Shown here: piece by piece, positions 55,988 to 64,000 of the stretch
Numbering within the stretch: position 1 is the stretch's first letter
How the letters are laid out: each line of letters starts with the position of its first letter
DNA from: Ophiobolus disseminans
Taxonomy: Eukaryota; Ascomycota; Dothideomycetes; Pleosporales; Phaeosphaeriaceae
Assembly: GCA_010093685.1 (NCBI GenBank)
Contig: MU006220.1
Span: 341,502-405,501 of the forward strand
DNA: 64,000 bases
Direction of reading: 5' to 3'
Translations under genes and position numbers: made by a program
Notes under the pieces: model-generated
Seen by the model: only the letters and a program-made list of their open reading frames with translations
Database searches by the model: none
What the model was told of the DNA's origin: nothing

Positions 55988-57764
55988 AATAGGCTACTTG
56001 AGGCGCCGCCAGTTCCCGTGTCTGATCAGCTGGAAACTATGCTCCTCGCTGGTTCATAGCGTACACGGCTTACCTGTGACGCCATACAAACATGTCTATC
56101 TCAGAAGTAGTGGCAACGGCGCGTCGGTAGGAAATAATCAAACAGAATAAGGTCCTACAAGCCACCGCGCGGGCGACGGCAGTGCACTTGCAGCAGCACT
56201 TGGTTACTTCAAAAGTTAATCGTGGCTATCCTAGGTACCTCGAAATGTCTTTCTTGGGCAGCTAGGCCATGCGCCCTATTATCTGGTGGTCCTGTTGAGA
56301 TGAGCTTTTTCTGTATGATGCAGCGTTCTCATTTATTCACCACTGTGCTTCTTCGCGTTCAAAGTCAACTTCCCAATTCAGCTAGTATTACTGATTGGGT
56401 CGCATTACGCAGGTGAACTAAAGCAAATGTGTATGTATTCACAGAAAATGTTTTTAAACGCCGCGCCACACGACATCCCTGACGCCCCCTCTCGGACTCC
56501 GTGAACGTACATGGGTGAGAAGCCGCCCCAGACGAAACCTCTGCGTACTGCCTTGCTCCTTCAAGTCCATAACGCCCATCTTTTTCTTTATCCTAACAAA
56601 CGACCTCATGCGATAGAGTGGCGTTGGGGTTGTGCGGAAACAGAACTTCTGGAGATGGTTTGGCTCTCATGAGATCGAATCGAGTGGAGCAAGTCCTAGA
56701 GGGCCATCCGCTCCTTCTCACGCTCTCGACGTCAGTGTCGTAATATCGTGTAACCCGGTTCTCGGCTATAGACTCCAAGCTCCTTGAGATGCGTTTGGGT
56801 ACTCTGATAGTACCGGAAGACGTATGTTGGAAGGGACCGCTTGAAGAGAATTTATATGGGGTCGAGCGATGGGGCTGGGGCGTAGGGCAAAACGAGTCCG
56901 ACAGAAACTCAGGGGGTCTTCAACGCATGGGGTATCTGCGTCTTCCTCCTCGTTTGACCTTTACTTCAATCGGTGGGCGAAGTGTACGGGTGGACGCACG
57001 ATCTTCGAAACCGCCCTCATCGCTGAATGGATCTGAGTCACCGCCCTCAAACATGCGGCCACAGGTTCTGCAGTTGATACGATTGAAAACCTAAATGAGA
57101 ACATTTAGAGCACCACGAGAATTACAGCGTCTGGTGTCGCCGTAACTGTTGTCAACGCTGCTCTCGCCGGGGTGGGTTATATCGTCATTTGTTGAAGAGT
57201 TAGGGCAAATCATCTCGTATTCGCCACCGCCACGATCATTCCTGTTGGATATTCTCGAGGCTGGAATCGTTGGTCGTCGACTCGATTAAGTAGCGACTGC
57301 GAAGGGGACTCGCATCATCGCACCCTTTATAGAGAGGCGATGTATGATGAGACGATACCGATATGACGTTCGTAATAAGATATCCGACGAAGCGAAGGCG
57401 TTGCAGCGATATAGATCCGGTGTGATGTTGTGAAGTTCGCCCAGGTTCAATGAGGCCGGACTCGACAGCTTGAGAAGTTGACCGACCCAGCAGGATGTGG
57501 CTTCCTGCATAGAGCTTTCGGATGACAAAAGCGTTGCTCTGCGTAGAGGCGAAATAGAAGAACAAGCTGCTGCCAAACACAGCTGATAGGTAAGAAAATC
57601 CCAGCAATTACACGACCCCGATGGTGTTGAGGCCGTAGGCCTTTTGACTTCCACATCGGATCGTATCCTCTCTGATGGCTTAGGGCGCTGCACACCATCA
57701 CCGGGCTTCTTGTGTGCGCTACCTTTTTTCAAAAGGCCCTAGTTCTTGTCTTCATAGGGCTACG
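55988..57764. other. Intergenic, one weak exon candidate
   Basis: No solid gene. On the minus strand 56920-57084 reads INCRTCGRMFEGGDSDPF and a basic tail to a stop, directly after an acceptor-like CATTTAG. It may be the last exon of a small Cys-pair protein whose earlier exons I could not define in 57100-57720. Confidence 0.3.
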
Positions 57765-57974
57765 TTACTGGCAGCAGCCCGAGAGACACTCCCCAGCTCC
57801 TTCGCCGAATGCAATCACAAATATCCAAATCGTGCCAAAACAGTTACCCAAGGTTTCCCCAAGCCACGGCCCCGCGGCCCAGCAGTCGCAGGTCCTCGTA
57901 TAGCGCGTACAGCAATCTGAATCTCCAACTGCAGTCTCCTCCCCTGTAAAGTCCTCGATTGGTGCGTAGTTCAT
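57765..57974 (-). CDS. Small Cys-rich ORF, 69 aa
   Basis: ATG at 57974 gives a 69-aa protein beginning MNYAPIEDFTGEE, with nine cysteines, including DCCTRYTRTCDCW and CLSGCCQ at the very end, and one hydrophobic stretch (FGTIWIFVIAF). No classical signal peptide from this start; the frame is open upstream but only from TTG. It could be a small membrane-attached Cys-rich protein or a chance ORF. Cysteine density and the compact ending favour a real gene, but there is no family match I can name. Confidence 0.4.
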   Translation of the reverse strand: MNYAPIEDFTGEETAVGDSDCCTRYTRTCDCWAAGPWLGETLGNCFGTIWIFVIAFGEGAGECLSGCCQ

Positions 57975-58563
57975 CTTGTGTAGGGGGTAGAGGCGAAGGA
58001 GAGAGAGTAAATGCAGTTGCGTTGCTACCAAGCTATAGGCAAGACACAAGAAATTTAAGTTGCGTGCAGATTTCAAGGCTTAGTAGGTGGAGACCCGAGT
58101 AAAATAACGTCTGCACCAATACGGCGTGCTGCACAGCCCTTGCCGCATGCGGCTAGCAAAGTGTGGCTGTGGAGTCAATTTCCTCACCGTATGCGAGAGG
58201 ACTGCACTGCCATTGTTACGCCCGGTCGTCCCTCTTTTAGAACAATTGCTTAGTGGAGCGCAATTTAACTGATTGATCAGCTGTGCGTTTGCGAGGGCGT
58301 ACCTGCGACGCGGACGTTCAGCTGCTGCACCTGCAACTAGTGATGCGCCTTCATTGTTATCAAGTACATGTTCTTCTTGAACGGGCAAACGAACGAAAAA
58401 AAGACGCAACGAGTGTGGATGAACCAAATTGCATAGACTCCTATAGATCCCTGGGTATCTTGTGTACGCGCCCGCTGATGTCAAATTGAGGCAGAAAATA
58501 ATGCAATTTCGCATCGTAACGCCAACATCAAGAATGCAAACCTTGCAAAAGCTATTGACCTCT
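57975..58563. other. Intergenic, nothing recognised
   Basis: Between the small Cys-rich ORF and the stop of the 1,008-aa gene. Overlapping ORFs without domains; no repeats or RNA genes seen. Confidence 0.5.
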
Positions 58564-61500
58564 CTACACTCGGATCACGACGTTGACACCTAAGCCCCGC
58601 GCTTCACGTATGGAACAGGCGAGACACGTGGAACTCACTCGAGCTATGATTGCATGATACCCTTTCTCCGCGCACCAAGCACGCGCGAAGAGCTGCAGAT
58701 CGGTCGTTCCGCGCGCATCGAGGACGAGGATGGCCATCCTATCGCTCACTACCTCGTCGAGTCGCTGCAAGACGCTTCCGGTTGGGGTGGGTGAACGCGT
58801 CGTTGGCAAGTGCGCATGCATATCGAACGGAGGCTGGAAGTCAGGATCAAGAACTTCGGTAGCCGGTACCACCTTGTACTTGTAGCTCACATAAAGAGGG
58901 TGCACGTCCACCGGGTGTCGTTTCGTGATGGTCGTGTCCGATGCATGCTCTCCGTCAACAGAGTACAAGGGTTTAGGAGCGATGTCTGTCGAATCTGGTG
59001 GGTGAGATAAGAGAGGCTCGAAGCCATGGCTGTTGCGACGGGACAGGTTGACGCGTCCACTGTGTTTGGAAGATGTGCGTGAGATCGTACCGGTAAGCGA
59101 TCGTTTAAGAATATGTGGCAGGCTTGGAGCAGGTGTTGACGCTGGTGGTTTACACGGCCAGGAGGTGATGAACTGTATGTCGAAGCCAAGGGTCAACGTA
59201 TGGCTTGAGGCCTTCTCTTGGGAGCTGAAGGTGATGGAAGGAACATGGATATCATTCTCCGTCGGTGGCCCGGAGAGCGCATCGTGGTCAAGTAGGTCTG
59301 GGTTAAGTTCCGTGAGTTCCCAATGTGCGAAAGTGAGAGGAGATGTTGGCTTCTCGGCGTCACGTGGAAGGACAAGATCTTCAGCCCTAAGAGGTTCTGA
59401 AGACCCACTAGATATGATCGCGGAGTCGTTCATGATCGCACCGGCGTAAGCATCGTCACTCAATCGATCACTGGGAGGTAGCTGCTCGCTGTGAATCGAG
59501 TGCCAGCGGTCCTGGAGACCTTCCGGTGGTTTTGGGAACGATATCCAGCCCATGCACTCCACAGCACCATCCAAGCAAGCAAACACACGACCCACAATGG
59601 AATGCTTGCTCCACCAGGTTCTTCCAGCATAAGTGAACCCACCATACAAGTTTGCATAGTCCCCCAGACTCTCGATGGCTGTTTTGTCGTTCTCCAGGAG
59701 CGTGGATATCAGGAAGTGCGAGATTGCTTCTCCAGGAAGGACCAGGCCCGTGAGATACGAACGGCTCAACCAACCACCGACGCTCGCAACAGCTGAACTC
59801 GACCGGTCGGCAAGCGGGGACAGGGTAGGAGAAAGTGGGATGCGTAAAGAGTGCGAATGATCACGGGTCAGCACATGTTTTTTGACATGGCCAAAATAGC
59901 CGTCTGGCATTTGCGTCGTGGAATATGGCGTTTGGAGAGGGGTACCATAGACACTAATGGATGCAGGTGTGACAGGATCCAGAAACAATCCGTCGGGGGA
60001 GGGCAGTTGCTCTACATGTTGCGCGACGTCACGAGCGCCTAGGTTTCGAGCCATCTCTTGCATCAGAGTCTCGGTGCCGGGCCACTGGATGGTTGACGCA
60101 AACTTGATGAGGCCGGACAACTGTCGAGCTTGATGCTGCGGTAGTAGAACTATGTCTGGCTTGTGGGCTGCGAGCTTCTCAGCCTGCTCGCCTACGCCCA
60201 GCATCGCGAGGAAACCACGGGATTTCGAGTCTTGAGAGTCACGAAGACCGGGCTCGGCGTTCTTGACGACTAGAACGTTGTGCAGGAACGTTCGCGCGAG
60301 TACCAGGTCCCAGTCAAGCTTCCGTGTCTTGGAACCAAAGAAACTCCTGAGCTTGTCCTGGCTAATCGTCGTTTTCTCGTCCACATGGCTCGCTTCGATG
60401 GTTGTGACAGCATCGAGTCGCAGCAACAGCTCGCAGGCCAGTGTGATCTGCAGGAGTAGTACCTCGCGTTCCGTCCACAACGGATGCGACTCATACTCGG
60501 GTGTGGGCTCCGGGTCGCTCCACATAATCTGGCCTAGGCGTATCCTCCACTCCACAAGACTGAAGTCATACCATACGCCTTTGAGTTTGAGGATCCGCAT
60601 GAGGGTGAGGATCTGAATTCGAAGACCCGTTGGATCATCTCCGGCCCCGTCGTAGCCCGGAGGTGTCAAGAACTTGCTGAACAGATTTGCATACAAGTCT
60701 CCGGGACTCTGGTGGTTCAGAATAGACATTGGGCTAGGACTGTCCTGGAAAGCCTCATACAGATCTTGGAGCTCGACCAGCCGATCGTGGACCAAGTTCA
60801 TGTCCACGGCACGTATCCCAATCCGCTCGGGTGAGGCGTGCATGTGCTCCTTGTTCTTCTGCGCTTGTAGAAAGTCCTTGCTCGACTGTGAGTCGTCGAG
60901 ATGGGTGATAAGCCCATCGGACTTGGGCAGCTCCAAGAAATGGCTGAAGCCAATGCTGCCCGGCTCAACGCCCTGGGCACTGAGCATGTTGGGCACCTCG
61001 ACGACGTCGATGTCATACCCATGATACTGTCTGTGTTCGCGCGAGGATGGTCGGGATCCTGCGTGGAGTATGTGTAGAGTTGCCGCCGAGAATGCAGGCT
61101 GGTCGAGGCGCTTCGAGTCGGAGACTGCCCGTGCGGGCTCTGCGCCGTCCCAAGGATAGGCTGCGGAGGGAGTAGGACGGCCATGCTCGTGACTTACCCC
61201 AAAGTGCGGAGCCCCAGCGAAGAGGGCACGAATCTGCCCCTCACTGAGAGTCTCGACCGTCTCGACAGCCTCGGCCTCTTTTGCCTCTGGGGCTGGTGGT
61301 GGGGTTGGCCGAAGCGTATGCTCTTCTGCTGCCACGGAAGGGGCCTTCTCGGGAGCGACCGAGGGCGTCTGTTTGGGTGTGGTTACCCTGGTGACTTGCG
61401 TCTCTTCGGGAGGGCTCTTCGGCGTCTCGACTTCGCTAGAGACGGGTATCCTTATCTAAACACACTCCATCAGCTGCGTGCCAAAGCCGTGGGTGGCATA

Positions 61501-61673
61501 TTTGGGTACGGTGCAAGAGCCTCACGTGGTGGACTTACGGGCACATCATCATGACCCTGTGGCTTCTGCTTCCTCGACCGGAAGAACTGCACGATCCGCT
61601 GCCTCTTGCTCTTCTTCTTCTGCAGCTTCTCTTCGCTGACCTCGACCGCCTGCTTGTGCAGTCTTCGCAGCAT
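58564..61673 (-). CDS. Large conserved fungal protein, function unknown
   Basis: Exon 1, 61539-61673, encodes a basic start (MLRRLHKQAVEVSEEKLQKK). A long 83-base intron (GTAAGT...GTTTAG) joins it in phase 0 to 58564-61455, for 1,008 aa. The first 120 residues after the junction are Pro/Glu/Thr-rich. A folded region starts near LSEGQIRALFAGAPHFGV; later blocks include LRIQILTLMRILKLKGVWYD, HPLWTEREVLLLQITLACEL, ASVGGWLSRSYLTGLVLPGE and LYGGFTYAGRTWWSKHSIVG. No catalytic motif or membrane helix is clear. The pattern is that of a broadly conserved filamentous-fungal protein without assigned function. Near the end a possible 49-base intron (GTGAGT...GGCTTAG) would replace the last 20 or so residues with Val-Ser-Thr-Ser. 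Confidence 0.75.
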
Positions 61674-62410
61674 GGTGTGGAGTGGTAGATGGGCGGCAGG
61701 CACGATGCATGCTGCCCGGTATTTGAGTGGAACAAGGAGAAAGTTCCTGGCCAACAAATCTCCCGCATCTGGGCGACATCTTGAGATGCACGTGAATCAG
61801 GGCAGCCACCCTTGCCTCGCCTCTCGATCGCTGCTAAGGGTTGCGATACCCTGTCCCGCATCCATGCCATGACACATGACGCCCCAGCGTATCGCAGCGC
61901 CCAGAACACGTCTTCGCGAAGCACGCCAGCAGTAGTTGCGCCTTTGCTGCACCCCCTTCACACCACCATCAAACGAGTCTCCGTCTTCGCAGCATGTGAG
62001 CAAACAACGCGTGACGACGGCTCCCGAGACGCGATTTAAAAGAACCAAGGCTAGTGCCGGTATTCCACCTGCATCCGCTCGCCCAACGGCGCCGGACTGG
62101 TCTCGGCTGTCGTCACCATGCCAAGCTCTTCCAGAACAACGTCTCGCTCGTCCCAGAAACCTGAAACCTGACACGTCAGGCTGATCTTCCTCCAGCCTTG
62201 TCCTATACACTTCGACCTGGTTAGCATGCTCAACATTAGCAGAGTCAACCAACCGATAGCAGCCGACGCATTGCCCGTCAGTATCTCATTCAATATCATC
62301 TCTGTTATATTATTTCGTATAGCTATTAGGAAATTCACTTCTCTGTATATTGTGTTCTATAGACATCAGGAACTACGTTGAACAGCCTTCAGTACCAAGA
62401 ATTTAACCCT
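61674..62410. other. Intergenic region
   Basis: Upstream of the 1,008-aa gene and downstream of the next minus-strand gene. A short AT-rich patch lies at about 62280-62360. No gene supported. Confidence 0.5.
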
Positions 62411-63274
62411 CTACTCCGCTACGTCCAACCTATCATACCATTCCACACCATCCAACCGTCCCGTATGCGTCCTGACCCAACACTCTATCCACCTATCCTG
62501 CCTGACTTGAATGCCACCAACGAGCGGCCTTGCGACTCTGCTCTCAATACAAGCCATCAACCTCTCAACGGCCTCGCTATCGTCGTCTGGCAGGCTCCAC
62601 CCCACCCCGTCCAGACAAGCTACGATGGCGAGCTCCTCCAAGCGAATGAGGTTTGAGCGGACGGTCGAGCGCAGCACGTGATGCACCTGAGCGTATATTT
62701 GCAGCGCCGGGCTTTCAGTAGAGGGGTCTGGATACCAGTCTGGGTCCAGTGTAATCTGTAGCTCGGGCAACGCGTTCGGATCTGCATAGCCGAGAAGGGC
62801 GTCGACAGTATGTGTCCCAGCTACTTGCAGTTCGTTTGAGATATCGATGAGGAGGCTTTCCACGTACGCGAGGTGCTCTGGTAGCGTTTGGCTCCATGTC
62901 GTTTCCTGTTGCTGCTTCAGCCTGTCAACATCAAAGCCTTCGCGCGCGATTTGAGCCCAATTGCATTCGGGTCGCTCACCGTCTAGACATGTTTCAATCC
63001 ACCGAATGCGGCGCATGTAACACTCGAACTCTGAGTGGACCGCGGCTTCGCAGTCGTAGAAGTCGTCGAGTTCGGACCAAGCAGAATGGTTACTGTGACC
63101 TATGCCACATGACTCGTCTGACACACCCTCTCGAGTGATTTCGAGACCATTGAGGCAGAAAGAAGGGGCGCGGGTATCTGGCATAGGAGCGAGGCGCTGG
63201 GCAAAGTCACATGCTCGGAAGAGCGTCTTGCGCCGGTGACCACACGCATAAGTTGTTTCTTGAAGCTGGCACAT
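62411..63274 (-). CDS. Cys/His-rich hypothetical protein
   Basis: Single-exon ORF; from MCQLQETTYACGHRR it is 287 aa. Many fungal proteins of unknown function begin with this kind of Met-Cys...Tyr-x-Cys-Gly-His...Cys pattern, probably a small zinc-binding fold, here continued by LFRACDFA and a later Cys pair (CLNG, ESCGIGH). The rest is mainly helical and acidic (LPEHLAYVESLLIDISNELQ, then SNLIRLEELAIVACLDGVGW). ATGs at 63343 and further upstream would add residues with no conserved look. Function not known. Confidence 0.68.
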   Translation of the reverse strand: MCQLQETTYACGHRRKTLFRACDFAQRLAPMPDTRAPSFCLNGLEITREGVSDESCGIGHSNHSAWSELDDFYDCEAAVHSEFECYMRRIRWIETCLDGERPECNWAQIAREGFDVDRLKQQQETTWSQTLPEHLAYVESLLIDISNELQVAGTHTVDALLGYADPNALPELQITLDPDWYPDPSTESPALQIYAQVHHVLRSTVRSNLIRLEELAIVACLDGVGWSLPDDDSEAVERLMACIESRVARPLVGGIQVRQDRWIECWVRTHTGRLDGVEWYDRLDVAE

Positions 63275-63462
63275 TGTGCATGTGGATCTCGTACTCTTGG
63301 TGCAAAAACGCGGGCGTAACGGGACAAGATGCAGACGTCTCATGAACGCTTGAGAAGAAAAATGTGGAATACATTGTGTAATAATCGTGGACGAACTATC
63401 AATATTGTTAAAGGATGATTTCCCGACGAGAAATTGGCCCGAGAAAAAAAGGAAGAGTAAAT

Positions 63463-64000
63463 TCACAAGTTGCCGTTACCTGGTACATCAACGATAGTAT
63501 GAACATGCACGCTGACCTCAGCATGGCGTTCACCCACGCCCCGAAAGCTCCTACGTCCTCTGAACACCCAGTCCAGCCCAGTAATCGAACCAACGACGGC
63601 GTAAACGACACAAACGTCTTTACATCTCATTAGCAGACTTCTTCCTTATTCGAGGAGGGATTCATGTAGACTTACAGTTCATGTTGCTTGCAGCAACTGG
63701 TTTGGCGTACGGGAAAGAGTACATAATTAAAGTGAACAACGTCCACATCAACAACACAATGTTCGAGAAGAAACCTAGCTGTCCCATCCAGAAAGGGCCA
63801 GGCTTGATGTTTGACCGCCCGCGAATGAGGAGGCAGATGATGGGGATTGCATAGCTGAGGTACAGCAGCACGATGCATGCGGTAATCATGCTAGACGGAA
63901 TCAGTTGATGGGGTGGCCAACCTGATAAGGAAGACTTACGAGTTGAACGCTGTCAGCGAAGCAAGATACAAGCATCCCATTATAGCCACGATGACGCAAC
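63463..64000 (-). CDS. Amino-acid/choline-type permease, 3' end only
   Basis: The gene is cut by the right window edge. Visible exons: 63940 to beyond 64000, 63676-63890 and 63463-63617, with introns of 49 and 58 bases. The reading joins CVIVAIMGCLYLASLTAFNS to MITACIVLLYLSYAIPIICL, PGPFWMGQLGFFSNIVLLMW, TLFTLIMYSFPYAKPVAASN and MNYVCVVYAVVGSITGLDWV, then a basic RGRRSFRG tail and stop. This is the C-terminal part of the fungal APC-family permeases of the Hnm1/Uga4 type (choline, GABA or related amines): three to four transmembrane helices with the NMNY motif before the last helix. The substrate cannot be decided from this part. Confidence 0.8.

Overview
This window looks like chromosomal DNA of a filamentous ascomycete, probably a dothideomycete of the order Pleosporales. 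The grounds are: genes split by short introns of about 46-70 bases with GT..AG (once GC..AG) borders and CTAAC/CTGAC-like branch sites; fungal-specific families (Prm1, CFEM, Dal5-type transporter, TOM1-type HECT ligase, fungal TrpE); no operons; and decayed copies whose stop codons are of the C-to-T type expected from repeat-induced point mutation (RIP). The order-level placement is inference. All exon joins were read by eye from splice borders and frame continuity.

Layout. 1-10 kb: plasma-membrane fusion protein PRM1, a long leader and an unrecognised 344-aa protein, and a GNAT acetyltransferase. 10.7-16.3 kb is a worn stretch: a RIP-damaged Fot1/pogo transposase fragment, an unrecognised three-exon gene, and two related, broken genes side by side. 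16.6-20.6 kb: a five-exon allantoate-permease-type transporter and a BLOC-1 subunit 1 homologue. 21.4-33.5 kb: one giant gene for a HUWE1/TOM1 ubiquitin ligase of 3,983 aa.

34.2-42.0 kb is the most coherent block. It holds myo-inositol oxygenase, an aldo-keto reductase, an SDR of the 2-deoxygluconate/5-ketogluconate type, a zinc polyol dehydrogenase and an inositol-2-dehydrogenase-like Gfo/Idh/MocA enzyme. They lie as two divergent pairs plus one. Together they could take myo-inositol to D-glucuronate and on through L-gulonate/L-idonate/5-ketogluconate towards D-gluconate. This is the best candidate for a little-described catabolic cluster.

42-64 kb: a coiled-coil protein, a GLFG-motif protein that is probably longer than its obvious ORF, a CFEM GPI-anchored protein, nine-exon anthranilate synthase component I (TrpE), a coiled-coil hypothetical protein, a short F-box protein, mitochondrial NFU1, a broken secreted Hsp70-like gene, a small Cys-rich ORF, a conserved 1,008-aa protein, a Cys/His-rich hypothetical protein, and the 3' end of an amino-acid/choline-type permease cut by the window edge. 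I found no rRNA, tRNA or CRISPR.
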